NCBI GenBank assembly: GCA_910586225.1
Contig: CAJUIL010000002.1
Span: 62,001-126,000 of the forward strand
From: an uncultured Eubacterium sp.
Lineage (GTDB): Bacteria; Bacillota; Clostridia; Lachnospirales; Lachnospiraceae
Direction: 5' to 3'
DNA: 64,000 bases
Part shown: positions 15,405 through 24,855 of the stretch, piece by piece
Layout: each line of letters starts with the position of its first letter
How positions within the stretch are numbered: position 1 is the stretch's first letter
Position numbers and translations under genes: made by a program
Notes under the pieces: generated by a model
What the model saw: the letters and a program-made list of their open reading frames with translations, nothing else
Told to the model about the DNA's origin: nothing
Databases searched by the model: none

Positions 15405-17114
15405 TTATTGTGCAGACAGCTCGTCCAGCATATGCATCAGATCCGCTTCACAGACCTTTGCGAGCTCCAGGTCGTCCAGAATAAGCGCTTCTTTCAGATC
15501 ATAGATGGATTCTTCCAAGTCCTTTTTCAAAAACGGATCTGCCTGGACGTCTGGGTTTTTCAGCATTTTTTCCGCGCGCCTGATAACGGTACGAAATTCC
15601 TTTGCGTGAGGGGCATCCTTCCATTTGCTGACATCTGTCAGTTCCTCTTCGGATGCCTGCTCCTGCATCATATTGATTTCAATGGAGGCGTCGGCTCCGG
15701 TGCTTGGGATCGTCGCTTTTACGTTCAGCATACCGTCCAGGTTGTAGGAAAATTCGACCTGGATGCGCTCGGCTTTTGCCTTTTTGGATGGAATGCCGCG
15801 AATCTCAAAGTCTCCGAGAAAATGGTTTCTGCTCGCGGTATTGCTTTCGCCCTGATAAACCTCGATGTGGGCGACGGTCTGGTAATCGCTGCTCGTAAAA
15901 TAAGTCTCGCTGCGGGTTACCGGGATCGTGACATTACGCGGGATGACGACGGCCATCCGATCCATGGAAAAATCATCTACGACACGAATGCCAAGCGTAT
16001 ATGGGTTGACATCCGTGATAATGATGCTGTCCTCCTGGTCAATGCTTCCTTCGATAATTCCTGCCTGGATAGCCGCGCCTTCTGCTACGGCATAATCCGG
16101 ATTAACTGCCTGCGCAGGCTCCATATGCAGGTAATTTTCAATATCCTTTGCGACGAGCGGCATTCTCGTAGAACCGCCTACCAGAATGACACGGTCGATA
16201 TCCTTGGATAAAATACCGCTGTCAGCCAGCACAACATCGATTGGCGGATGTGTCCGCTCGATCAATTCTTTTGTCATTTCCTCAAAGGCTTCTGCGGTAA
16301 TGGTTTCTTCCAGTGCCAGCGGTTCTCCGGATTTTTCCGCAATCATCGGGATCAATATCTGGTAAGAGTTGTCTGTGCTCAGCGCTTTCTTACAGCGTTC
16401 GGCTTCTTCCTTTAGCTTTACCATCGCAAATTTATCTTTGGTCAGGTCGATGTCATGCTTTTTCTGAAATTCATCGATCAGCCAGTGCATGATCTTTTCG
16501 TCAAAATCTTTGCCGCCGAGCTGATTATCTCCGCTGCTTGCTTTGACTTCCAGCACGCCGTCAAACATTTCCAGCAAGGTGACGTCAAACGTACCGCCGC
16601 CCAGATCGTATACGAGGATATGGCTTTCTTCTTCCATATGCTCCAAGCCATAGCTTAACGCAGCTGCGGTCGGCTCGTTTAAGATACGCATTACCTCAAG
16701 ACCTGCTTTTTTTCCGGCTTCTACAGTCGCCTGACGCTGCAGGTCGTCAAAATACGCAGGTACGGAAATAACGGCGCGGGTAATCTCAGTCTTTAAATAT
16801 GCGGATGCATAAGACTTGACATAGTCCAGCAGCTTTGCGGAAAGTTCTACCGGAGTATAGGTTTCTTTTCCTAATGCAATTTTATCGGTTGTACCGATCT
16901 TTCTTTTTACTTCGATCGCTGTTTTTTCCGGGGACAGTAAATATTGTGCGCGGGCTTTTTCCCCGATCACAAACTGATCCTCCTCGTCAAGTCCTACGGC
17001 GGACGGGGTGATGATTTCGTTTTCCAGGTTAAAGATCATCATCGGCTTGCCGTTTTGAATAACCGCGGCTTCGGTCGTGGATGTTCCAAGATCTATTCCT
17101 ATGATTGTGCTCAT
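15405..17114 (-). CDS. Hsp70-family chaperone (DnaK/HscC-like)
   Basis: A 569-residue protein, shorter than housekeeping DnaK (about 610). It has the phosphate-1 loop IIGIDLGTSTTEAAV, a YDLGGGTFDVTLL phosphate-2 motif, and the adenosine motif VILVGGSTRMPLV. The substrate domain follows (NPYTLGIRVVDDFS), and the lid is shortened. STTEAA in place of the usual NSCVA, and the lack of an EEVD-like tail, point to an accessory Hsp70 rather than the main DnaK. It sits 30 bases after a GrpE-like gene and 50 before a J-domain gene, making a self-contained chaperone machine. Confidence 0.94.
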   Translation of the reverse strand: MSTIIGIDLGTSTTEAAVIQNGKPMMIFNLENEIITPSAVGLDEEDQFVIGEKARAQYLLSPEKTAIEVKRKIGTTDKIALGKETYTPVELSAKLLDYVKSYASAYLKTEITRAVISVPAYFDDLQRQATVEAGKKAGLEVMRILNEPTAAALSYGLEHMEEESHILVYDLGGGTFDVTLLEMFDGVLEVKASSGDNQLGGKDFDEKIMHWLIDEFQKKHDIDLTKDKFAMVKLKEEAERCKKALSTDNSYQILIPMIAEKSGEPLALEETITAEAFEEMTKELIERTHPPIDVVLADSGILSKDIDRVILVGGSTRMPLVAKDIENYLHMEPAQAVNPDYAVAEGAAIQAGIIEGSIDQEDSIIITDVNPYTLGIRVVDDFSMDRMAVVIPRNVTIPVTRSETYFTSSDYQTVAHIEVYQGESNTASRNHFLGDFEIRGIPSKKAKAERIQVEFSYNLDGMLNVKATIPSTGADASIEINMMQEQASEEELTDVSKWKDAPHAKEFRTVIRRAEKMLKNPDVQADPFLKKDLEESIYDLKEALILDDLELAKVCEADLMHMLDELSAQ

Positions 17115-17144
17115 GTGATTCTCCTGTTTCCGGCGTTTCGCCTG

Positions 17145-17771
17145 TTATTTGATTTTTTTGTAAGCTGCAATCCGGGCTTTTTTCCTAACTTTGCCTTTAT
17201 AAAGATATCCGCAGCGATAAACCTGTGCGACGGTCTTGTCCAGTGCAGGATCGGCGCATTCGACTGCTTCTATGACATCATGCAGCTGATAATCGACGCT
17301 GACGCCGCAATCCTGGATCACGTCGATCGCGCAGGAGCGTCTGCAGCGCTCCAATGTTTTTTCCATTAATGCAAGCTGGGCAGCCCACGCTTCATCCTTG
17401 TTGGAGTCCGCGTAATGACGAAGGCTCCAGAATTGCTCCTGATAAGTCTCGAACATGGAAAGCAGCAGCGTTTCTGTCTGGCTGGCTTCCTGAAGCTGTG
17501 CCTGAACTTCTTTTTCATCGGATTTCTTTTCGTCCCATTCGTCCAGCAGGTCCTCGATCGCCATATCGTGTTTGTGCACGTCGGAATGCAGCCCGTCCAG
17601 ACGGCTTTCCAGCTGTCCGATAGTTTGGAGCAGGCTGCGGACATCTGTCTGCAGACTGTCCAGAACTGACAGCTTTTCCTGTGCCAGAGCAGCATGATCA
17701 GTAAAAGCGGCCAGCTGTGCCTGCAGCTGTTCGATAGAGCTGTCTGGATTCGTTCTTTTTTTAAAAAACAT
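17145..17771 (-). CDS. GrpE-like nucleotide exchange factor
   Basis: A 208-residue protein. A long coiled coil (about 10-100) is followed by helices and a C-terminal beta region with DPALDKTVAQVYRCGYLYKG and a closing KVRKKARIAAY, the degenerate form of the GrpE beta domain. GrpE dimers release ADP from Hsp70, and the next gene is an Hsp70. The start site is weak (GCAGGAAAA). No CIRCE element precedes it, so HrcA control is not supported. Confidence 0.8.
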   Translation of the reverse strand: MFFKKRTNPDSSIEQLQAQLAAFTDHAALAQEKLSVLDSLQTDVRSLLQTIGQLESRLDGLHSDVHKHDMAIEDLLDEWDEKKSDEKEVQAQLQEASQTETLLLSMFETYQEQFWSLRHYADSNKDEAWAAQLALMEKTLERCRRSCAIDVIQDCGVSVDYQLHDVIEAVECADPALDKTVAQVYRCGYLYKGKVRKKARIAAYKKIK

Positions 17772-17962
17772 AGTTTTTCCTGCCTTTTTCGTATGTTTGG
17801 GTGGATTTTTATCATTCAGGTTTTGTAACCTGTTTTCTTCCTAATTATAATGCTGAGCGTTGCGCAGCTTTGGTCATTTCCTATTACAAAATAGCGGAAA
17901 ATGAAAGAAAAATCAAGTGATTTTTACAGATTTTTGCTGTTTTGAAGAAATTTGAGAATCTA

Positions 17963-17992
17963 TTGAAAGAAAAGCAGTAAATATGGTAGGAT
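17963..17992 (+). promoter_or_regulatory. Promoter candidate for the TSCPD gene
   Basis: TTGAAA (17963-17968), an 18-base spacer, then TAGGAT (17987-17992), 53 bases before the start. The wider AT-rich gap 17772-18044 between divergent genes shows no other clear signal. Confidence 0.45.
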
Positions 17993-18044
17993 AGAATTAT
18001 CTGCCGATATTTTCGGAAACAAATCATAAAGGAGGATGGATCTT

Positions 18045-18311
18045 ATGGAATATATTTATAAGACGAAGGGGACGTGTTCTACGCAGATCAAACTAAATAT
18101 TGAAGGCGATGTGGTGACGGATGTGTCGTTTACCGGAGGCTGCAACGGCAACCTGAAAGCGATTCCGGCGCTTGTCGATGGATTGACAGTAGACGAGATT
18201 GAAAAAAAGCTGTCTGGGATTACGTGCGGATTTAAGCAGACTTCCTGTGGAGACCAGCTTGCGAGGGCGTGCAGGGAAGCTTATGAATGCCAGAAAAGCA
18301 GCGGACAGTAG
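18045..18311 (+). CDS. TSCPD-domain protein (TIGR03905 type)
   Basis: An 88-residue protein. The ATG at 18045 is favoured because AAGGAGG lies about ten bases before it; the ATG at 18036 touches that site. It has the pattern TKGTCSTQIKLNIEG, then FTGGCNGNLKAI, then SCGDQLARAC, the small TSCPD proteins of Clostridia. Related domains occur at the end of class II ribonucleotide reductases, but the free-standing form has no established function. The spaced cysteines suggest metal binding. Confidence 0.85.
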   Translation: MEYIYKTKGTCSTQIKLNIEGDVVTDVSFTGGCNGNLKAIPALVDGLTVDEIEKKLSGITCGFKQTSCGDQLARACREAYECQKSSGQ

Positions 18312-18325
18312 ATTCCGTCATTAAT

Positions 18326-18337
18326 CTGATATTTTTG
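18326..18337 (+). promoter_or_regulatory. Shared beta-glucan promoter element, copy 1
   Basis: CTGATATTTTTG, 96 bases before the GH94 start at 18422. Copies occur at 21960 and 27301 at nearly the same distance from their genes. Here the -10 region is weak (TAGAAG at 18350-18355). Confidence 0.45.
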
Positions 18338-18421
18338 CATGGATTCTGATAGAAGTATTTCTTTAAAATGAATAAAATTGCCTATAAAGCAATAGAAAAA
18401 TACATTCACAGGAGGGATCAG

Positions 18422-21124
18422 ATGCAGAATATACATTTTACAGGTGATGATGGGACATTTTCCATAATACAACCGGAAAATTACAGTTATTTGTATTTTC
18501 CGGTTGCTGGGGAGCAGGGGGTAAAAAGCTCATTAACGCCGAATCTTGGCGGAGATATAAAGATCAGTCAAAATGCGTTTTTGATGGAGCCGGTCAGTGT
18601 GGAAAATTTACACAATAACCGTTCCGGCAGGAATTTTTGGTGTATCATGCCGGATGGCGGATACTGGTCTGCGGCAGGAGCATCGGCGCAGCAGGAAAGC
18701 AGGAAATTTACGAATGACCAGGATGAAAGCGTGCTGACTGCCGGGCTGATGTGGCAAACCGTCGTAAGAAAACCTTCTCAGTATTCACTGGAGGCGGAAG
18801 TGACGTCTTTTGCACCGATTAGTTATCCTGTGGAAATTATGCGGGTCACATTGCGTAATACTGGAAGTACAGAGCAGAAATTGACGCCTGTTGCGGTTAT
18901 TCCGATTTTTGGCAGAAGCGCGGATAATATCCGTGACCATAGGCACGTAACGTCGCTGCTGCATCGGATCTGGACGACGCAGGATGGTGTGTGCGTAAAG
19001 CCGACGTTGTCTTTTGATGAACGCGGACATCAAAAAAACGAATGGATCTATTTTGTTTGTGGAACAGATGGAAATGGACGAAAGCCAGCAGGCTTTTATC
19101 CAGTGACGGAGGATTTTATCGGGGAAGGCGGAAGCTATACAAATCCAGAGAAGATCAGAGAGAATATACCAGGAGTAGCTTGTGGATATGAGGCGGCAGG
19201 GAAGGAGGCGGCAGGGGGCATCCGTTTTGATGAAATCTGCCTGGCGCCGGGAGAAAGCGCCGTATATACAGTGATCCTGGGTATCACAGACAAGGAGGAT
19301 CAGATTGCCGAAATTACCGACGCGTTTCGTACAGCAAAACAGGTAGAGGATGCATTTTGCCAGGTAAAGCAATATTGGCAGGAAAAAGTCAATGTCCATT
19401 ACCATACGGGCGACAGTTCGTATGACCAGTTTTTAAGATGGGTTAGTTTTCAGCCATTATTAAGGAGGATTTATGGCTGCTCTTTTCTGCCGTATCACGA
19501 TTATGGAAGGGGCGGTAGAGGCTGGCGTGATTTATGGCAGGACTGCCTGTCGCTTTTGATGATGGATCCAGGCGGTGTGCGTCAGATGATTGTGGATAAC
19601 TGCGGCGGCGTGCGCATTGACGGTACCAATGCTACGATCATCGGAGAAGGACAGGGTGAATTTATCGCAGACCGCAATGGGATAGCGCGTGTTTGGATGG
19701 ACCATGGGGTATGGCCGTTTATGACGATCAAGCTCTATATTGATCAAAGCGGAGACGTAGAGATCTTAAGACAGAAAGCGGTCTATTTTAAAGACGAGCA
19801 GGCGAAGCGCGGCTGCGGGCTGGATACGTGCTGGGACAGCTCTTACGGAGTACGCCAGAAAGATCAAAGCGGCAGGATCTATCAGGGAAGCATTTTGGAG
19901 CATCTGCTGTTACAGCAGCTATGCGCGTTTTATGAAGTTGGCGATCACAACCATATCCGGCTGCGGGGCGCGGATTGGAATGATGCTTTGGATATGGCGT
20001 CTAAACGGGGGGAAAGCGTCGCATTTACTTGTGCGTATGCCGGAAATCTGATGCAGATTTCGCAGCTTTTAATGCTGCTGTCCGAGCGGTTTGGCTGGGA
20101 ACAGGTGGAGCTGCTGGAAGAGATTGGAGTTTTGCTGCAGGATGATGTAAAGGTATATGATAGCATTACTGCAAAACAGGAGATTTTACAGAAGTATCTG
20201 CAAAGCGTTAGTCATCAGGTAAGCGGTGCAAGTATGACCATGGATGTAAAAGCGCTGGCAGAAAATTTAAGGCGCAAGGCAGCGTGGATGCAGGAACACA
20301 TCCGCAGGACAGAGTGGATACAGGTAGATCAGGAAGGATGGTTTAACAGCTATTATGATGATCATGGGAATGCTGTAGAAGGATGTTGCGAGCAAGGCGT
20401 ACGTATGATGCTGACAGGGCAGGTGTTTGCGGTGATGAGTGGAACGGCGGATGAGGAGCAGACAAAGCAGATATGTAAAAGCGCGGATCATTATTTATAC
20501 GATGCAAAAGCTGGGGGATACCGCTTGAATACGGACTTTAAAGAGCAAAAATATGATCTGGGGAGGATGTTTGGATTTGCTTATGGGGAGAAGGAAAATG
20601 GGGCTGTATTTTCTCATATGACAGTTATGTATGCAAATGCATTGTATCGGCGTGGTTTTGTAGAGGAAGGACACCGTGCGCTGCAGACGCTGGCGGATAC
20701 GGCGATGAACTTTGAAGTAAGTAAGATTTATCCAGGTATCCCGGAATATTTCAATCGGGATGGAAGAGGGATGTATCACTACCTGACAGGCGCGGCGAGC
20801 TGGTATATGCTTACAATGGTGACGGAGGTATTTGGTGTGCGCGGAGAAATCGGTGATCTGACGATATGGCCGAAGCTGCGAAAGGAACAGTTTGATGAAC
20901 AGGGGAATGCATGGATCCGCCTTATGTTTGCGGAAAAAAGCTTTCAGGTTGTTTTGCGCAATCCGGACAGACTAACGTATGGAGAATATCAGATCACAAG
21001 CGCATCCTGCGACGGAGAAGGGGTGCAAATGCGCGGCGCGTCAGCGGTGGTACAACGAAGCCGGATAAAAACGATGGCGGACGGCGTGCATAAAATTGAG
21101 ATTACCTTGGGCAGGCGATGTTAG
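18422..21124 (+). CDS. GH94-family beta-glucan phosphorylase, 900 residues
   Basis: A 900-residue cytoplasmic protein. The start at 18422 is six bases after GGAGGG; an in-frame ATG 18 codons upstream lacks a site. An N-terminal beta-sandwich leads to an (alpha/alpha)6 barrel with RGWRDLWQDCLSLLMMDPGG, and the general-acid block RGADWNDALDMA (Asp521). Enzymes of this family split beta-glucosides with phosphate to give alpha-glucose 1-phosphate. Length and the laminarinase context suggest laminaribiose or a beta-1,3-oligoglucan as substrate, which is inference. It converges with the AraC regulator, 13 bases away. Confidence 0.85.
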   Translation: MQNIHFTGDDGTFSIIQPENYSYLYFPVAGEQGVKSSLTPNLGGDIKISQNAFLMEPVSVENLHNNRSGRNFWCIMPDGGYWSAAGASAQQESRKFTNDQDESVLTAGLMWQTVVRKPSQYSLEAEVTSFAPISYPVEIMRVTLRNTGSTEQKLTPVAVIPIFGRSADNIRDHRHVTSLLHRIWTTQDGVCVKPTLSFDERGHQKNEWIYFVCGTDGNGRKPAGFYPVTEDFIGEGGSYTNPEKIRENIPGVACGYEAAGKEAAGGIRFDEICLAPGESAVYTVILGITDKEDQIAEITDAFRTAKQVEDAFCQVKQYWQEKVNVHYHTGDSSYDQFLRWVSFQPLLRRIYGCSFLPYHDYGRGGRGWRDLWQDCLSLLMMDPGGVRQMIVDNCGGVRIDGTNATIIGEGQGEFIADRNGIARVWMDHGVWPFMTIKLYIDQSGDVEILRQKAVYFKDEQAKRGCGLDTCWDSSYGVRQKDQSGRIYQGSILEHLLLQQLCAFYEVGDHNHIRLRGADWNDALDMASKRGESVAFTCAYAGNLMQISQLLMLLSERFGWEQVELLEEIGVLLQDDVKVYDSITAKQEILQKYLQSVSHQVSGASMTMDVKALAENLRRKAAWMQEHIRRTEWIQVDQEGWFNSYYDDHGNAVEGCCEQGVRMMLTGQVFAVMSGTADEEQTKQICKSADHYLYDAKAGGYRLNTDFKEQKYDLGRMFGFAYGEKENGAVFSHMTVMYANALYRRGFVEEGHRALQTLADTAMNFEVSKIYPGIPEYFNRDGRGMYHYLTGAASWYMLTMVTEVFGVRGEIGDLTIWPKLRKEQFDEQGNAWIRLMFAEKSFQVVLRNPDRLTYGEYQITSASCDGEGVQMRGASAVVQRSRIKTMADGVHKIEITLGRRC

Positions 21125-21137
21125 AGAAAGCCCATGC

Positions 21138-21878
21138 TTACCACGAGGTACGGTAAAATTTATCCCTATATTTTTTAGGAGTTAACCCGACGGACTTTTT
21201 GAACGTCTGGATAAAATGGCTTTGGGAGGAAAAAGCAAGGTAATTTGCAATTTCTATCAAGCTGTAATCTGAATATTTCAGAAGATGCTGGGCTTTTTCA
21301 ATTTTCTTTTCATTAATATAGCTGCTGATGGCGACGCCAAGCTCCTGCTTAAAAAGCCGCGACAAATAGCTGGGGGACAGGCCGGTATAGTCTGCAAGCT
21401 CTTCGATGGTAATACGGCTGTTTAAGTGGCTGTAGATATAATCCATACACAAGATCACAGGCTTTGATATGACGCTTTCTTTTTTTAACAGCAGCATTTT
21501 GCCTGTATAGTCCAAGACCATGCTGTCGTGCAGTTTGCAGATAGCGGCAATGGACATACAGGCATCCATTTTTAATATGTAAAAATCACTCAGGCGGTAA
21601 GCCTGTTCTAATTCCATTCCTGCTTCTACACAATGCCGAACAATCATAGCAACCGTTACGACAAAATGATATTTCATGTTGGTCAACGGGTCATAAGAGA
21701 GCACACCCATACCATTTGGGCTGGCAAACTTATTCTGGCTGCAGTTTTCTTGCACAAAGTTGATATCACCGGAGCTGACGGCATGGTAAAATGCATATTC
21801 TTCTTCTAATGGGCGGTGGGAAAGACAGTCTTCGGCAGCCTGCAGCTCTTGCTGATGCCATTCTTTTTGTAAATCCAT
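21138..21878 (-). CDS. AraC-family regulator of the beta-glucan locus
   Basis: A 246-residue protein. The ATG at 21878 follows AAAGGA; a further in-frame ATG at 21905 lacks one. The N-terminal 140 residues are a helical sensor region without a clear cupin. The C-terminal 100 residues are a double helix-turn-helix (RITIEELADYTGLSPSYLSR, then LIEIANYLAFSSQSHFIQTF, ending VGLTPKKYRDKF). It lies between a convergent GH94 gene and a divergent GH16 gene, the usual place for a local activator. It may act at the shared YTGAYATTTTTG element. Confidence 0.9.
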   Translation of the reverse strand: MDLQKEWHQQELQAAEDCLSHRPLEEEYAFYHAVSSGDINFVQENCSQNKFASPNGMGVLSYDPLTNMKYHFVVTVAMIVRHCVEAGMELEQAYRLSDFYILKMDACMSIAAICKLHDSMVLDYTGKMLLLKKESVISKPVILCMDYIYSHLNSRITIEELADYTGLSPSYLSRLFKQELGVAISSYINEKKIEKAQHLLKYSDYSLIEIANYLAFSSQSHFIQTFKKSVGLTPKKYRDKFYRTSW

Positions 21879-21959
21879 AGAAGGTTCCTTTCTGATCTGA
21901 ATCATGATAGATCCGTTTCTATATGTTTGTAGCGATGATTGTGATATTATAGCATGAAT

Positions 21960-21989
21960 TTGATATTTTTGTACATAGCATAATATATA
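21960..21989 (+). promoter_or_regulatory. GH16 promoter with shared element, copy 2
   Basis: TTGATATTTTTG (21960-21971) holds the -35 TTGATA. TATATA (21984-21989) lies 18 bases further. The element is 94 bases before the start at 22054. Confidence 0.55.
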
Positions 21990-22053
21990 AAAATTTGAAA
22001 AAGAGATAAAGTAAGTACTAGTTCAGAAAGTAAATTAAAAGGAGGATCTTAAT

Positions 22054-24831
22054 ATGAAACGACCATTATGGAAGGTCATAGTGCCTGTTTTAACAGCAGC
22101 TATGTCAGTAATGCCTGCAGTCATGCCTGCATATGCGGCGAAATCCGGAATTTCTGCGGCGAAATGTGTGTTGTCTAAGGGGGACCGCGTAAATCTGGAT
22201 ATTATTGGAGAAAAGGAGCTGACAGGTACTTATGCTTCTGGCAAACAGCAGATAGCATCTGTTACGAAAAATGGATTGGTTACCGCCAAGAAAACAGGCA
22301 GCACAGTGATTACTTGGACGAAAGGCGGCAAGAAATATACTTGTGCCATACAGGTAGTAAAAGCGCCGAAGATCAGCAAAACAGAGCTTACACTAAAAGA
22401 AGGTGAGTCAGAGGAGCTTTCGGTTAAGAAAAGCGGCAATAAAGAGCTTTCTGTAAAATGGAGCTCGTCAGATCCCAGTATTGTTACGGTAAAAGACGGT
22501 AAGGTGACAGCGGTATCTGAAGGAAAAGCAAAGATAAATGTAAAGATCAAAGGCAATACAAAGACGTGGAAAAAGGAGGCGCAGGTGACAGTAAAAAATA
22601 GTGATGGAAGTGGTATTTATGATGGCTACCAACTGGTCTGGCAGGAGTCGTTTGACGGGGATACGTTAAATATGGAGGATTGGAACATTGAGACACATGA
22701 GCCGGGATGGGTCAATAACGAGCTGCAGCAATATACAGATTCTTCTGAAAACATTTTTATCAGAGATGGAAAGCTTGTCATTAAGCCAGTAGAGACGGTT
22801 GGAGCGGATGGAACGGTGTCTTATACATCTGGTAGGGTGAATACGCAAAATAAGCATAATTTTAAATACGGCCTGTTTGAAGCGAGGATCAAGGTGCCAA
22901 AGGGACAAGGATTTCTTCCTGCGTTTTGGATGATGCCGGCAAATGAAAATCTTTATGGACAGTGGCCAAGATGTGGAGAGATTGATATTATGGAAGTACT
23001 TGGCAGCCAGACGGACACTACGTATGGAACCGTCCATTTTGGAAATCCGCACAGTGAAAGCCAGGGAAAATACACGTTGGAAACAGGAAATTTTTCGGAT
23101 GAATACCATACTTTTAGCGCAGAGTGGGAACCGGGAATGATTCGCTGGTATGTGGACGGCAGTCTGATCCATACGGAAAACGATTGGTACAGCGCAACCG
23201 AGGGACAGGGAGAGATTACTTATCCGGCTCCGTTTGACCAGCCGTTTTATATGATACTGAATCTGGCGGTCGGAGGTAACTGGCCGGGAAATCCAGACGC
23301 TTCTACAAATATCAAGGATGCGGAATTTTTGATTGATGATATTAAGGTGTATCAAAAAGACAGTTACAACGAAAATGTGGAAAAGCCAGTCAAAAACGTC
23401 GTGCTGCGTGAGCCTGGTGCAGATGGTAATTACATAAATAATGGGGATTTTTCAGTTCATGAAGCGCTGACGGACGAACAGGGATGGAGCTTTTTGAATG
23501 CATTGGAGGGAGAGGCGTCTGCTTCGATCAAAAATAAGGAAATCTGTATCAAAACAACAAAAGAAGGGACTGCAGACTACAGTGTGCAGCTGGTACAGCC
23601 TGACCTGCCAATGAAAAAAGGCGGTGTATATCGTGTCAGCTTTGACGCTTATGCCAATGAAAAAAGGACGATGAAGGTTGGTATTTCAGCACCGGACAGA
23701 GGTTATAAGAGGTATCTTGAGGATACGCTTGTAGAACTGGAAACGGAAAAAAAGACGTTTACCTATGAATTTACAATGACAGAGAATGACGATGCCAACG
23801 GACGGCTGGAGTTTAATATGGGAGCGGCAGGCTCTACGGCAGACATCTATATATCGAATGTATCGATTATAAAAACAGAGGAAAAGGATCTGGAGAAGGC
23901 CGCAAAGACCGTACGTGCAGATGGTAATTATGTATATAATGGCGGATTTCAGGAAGGTGCGGGCCGTCTGGGATATTGGGAAATAGACAGAAAGGACGGG
24001 GCGTCCGTGTCAGTTACAAATGAGGATAATATACGAAGGCTAAAAGTAACGGCTGACGCTGCGACATCCACGGAAAATCCAGTTATCATTGTGCAAAACG
24101 GTCTGCCTTTGACAGAAGGAAATTATGTATTGAGCTTTGTTGCTGAAGGGGAAAGCGGCGCATCTGTAAAAGTGAAATCCTGCGGAAAGGAATTGGAAGC
24201 GGAACTTGCGGGTGAAGCGCAGACTTACCGGTATCAGCTCGTAGTTCCTGCGGATGGTCTGGCAGAGCAGGACAAGCGTATCGCATTTGAGATTACACAG
24301 CCAGGCACATATTATCTGGATGATGTATGTATCGAAGAAGACAGCCTAATCAAAAACGGAAGTTTTCGCGCAGGATTTTCTGGATACGAGGTTTATGCAT
24401 ATACGGCTTCGGATGTTTCTTATGTAGTGGACAGTTTAAATGAAGACAATGCAGCGGATTTCAGCATTCAGAATACAGGTGATGCGGCATGGAAGATCCA
24501 GCTGAAACAAAATAATATTCAATTAGAAAAGGGCCAGTGGTACAGGCTTTCTTTAAAGGCAAAATCAGATAAAGATAGAAAGATCATGTTTGCAATCCAA
24601 AGAGACGGCAGCAGCGATGATAACTGGATACCATATTCCGGAGAAAAAACGGTTGTACTTGGAAAGGAATATCAGACGTATGATATTGTATTCCAGATGG
24701 AGCATGAGACAGATGTAAATTCGGTGCTAAGTATTTCGATGGGAGCCGTTGACGGAGAGCAGATTGACCAAAAACACCGGATCTGCATCGATGAGATTTC
24801 TTTAGAAAAGACAGAAAAGCCAGCATCATAG
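22054..24831 (+). CDS. Secreted multidomain GH16 endo-beta-1,3-glucanase (laminarinase)
   Basis: A 925-residue exported enzyme. The signal peptide ends near Ala29 (PAYAAK). Two Big_2-like repeats follow (about 30-103 and 104-182). The GH16 domain (about 190-435) has WQESFDGDTLN and the catalytic block GEIDIMEVLGS, with nucleophile Glu309, Asp311 and acid/base Glu314, in the laminarinase form with Met before the last Glu. Three CBM4/9-like beta sandwiches follow at about 455-605, 625-760 and 765-920, each starting with an N-G-(D/G/S)-F motif. There is no sortase signal, so the enzyme is free or held by the Big_2 repeats. A GH94 gene follows after 24 bases. Confidence 0.94.
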   Translation: MKRPLWKVIVPVLTAAMSVMPAVMPAYAAKSGISAAKCVLSKGDRVNLDIIGEKELTGTYASGKQQIASVTKNGLVTAKKTGSTVITWTKGGKKYTCAIQVVKAPKISKTELTLKEGESEELSVKKSGNKELSVKWSSSDPSIVTVKDGKVTAVSEGKAKINVKIKGNTKTWKKEAQVTVKNSDGSGIYDGYQLVWQESFDGDTLNMEDWNIETHEPGWVNNELQQYTDSSENIFIRDGKLVIKPVETVGADGTVSYTSGRVNTQNKHNFKYGLFEARIKVPKGQGFLPAFWMMPANENLYGQWPRCGEIDIMEVLGSQTDTTYGTVHFGNPHSESQGKYTLETGNFSDEYHTFSAEWEPGMIRWYVDGSLIHTENDWYSATEGQGEITYPAPFDQPFYMILNLAVGGNWPGNPDASTNIKDAEFLIDDIKVYQKDSYNENVEKPVKNVVLREPGADGNYINNGDFSVHEALTDEQGWSFLNALEGEASASIKNKEICIKTTKEGTADYSVQLVQPDLPMKKGGVYRVSFDAYANEKRTMKVGISAPDRGYKRYLEDTLVELETEKKTFTYEFTMTENDDANGRLEFNMGAAGSTADIYISNVSIIKTEEKDLEKAAKTVRADGNYVYNGGFQEGAGRLGYWEIDRKDGASVSVTNEDNIRRLKVTADAATSTENPVIIVQNGLPLTEGNYVLSFVAEGESGASVKVKSCGKELEAELAGEAQTYRYQLVVPADGLAEQDKRIAFEITQPGTYYLDDVCIEEDSLIKNGSFRAGFSGYEVYAYTASDVSYVVDSLNEDNAADFSIQNTGDAAWKIQLKQNNIQLEKGQWYRLSLKAKSDKDRKIMFAIQRDGSSDDNWIPYSGEKTVVLGKEYQTYDIVFQMEHETDVNSVLSISMGAVDGEQIDQKHRICIDEISLEKTEKPAS

Positions 24832-24855
24832 TGAATCAGCAAAAGGAGTGCGAAC

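Noticed and set aside
15288..16211. Long open frame (307 codons) on the plus strand, opposite the Hsp70 gene
   Set aside because: It lies antisense to a strongly supported Hsp70 gene, has no ribosome site, and reads as a low-likelihood protein. It is an overlap artefact.
17772..18044. CIRCE (HrcA) element before the grpE operon
   Set aside because: No TTAGCACTC-N9-GAGTGCTAA or close variant is present in the gap.
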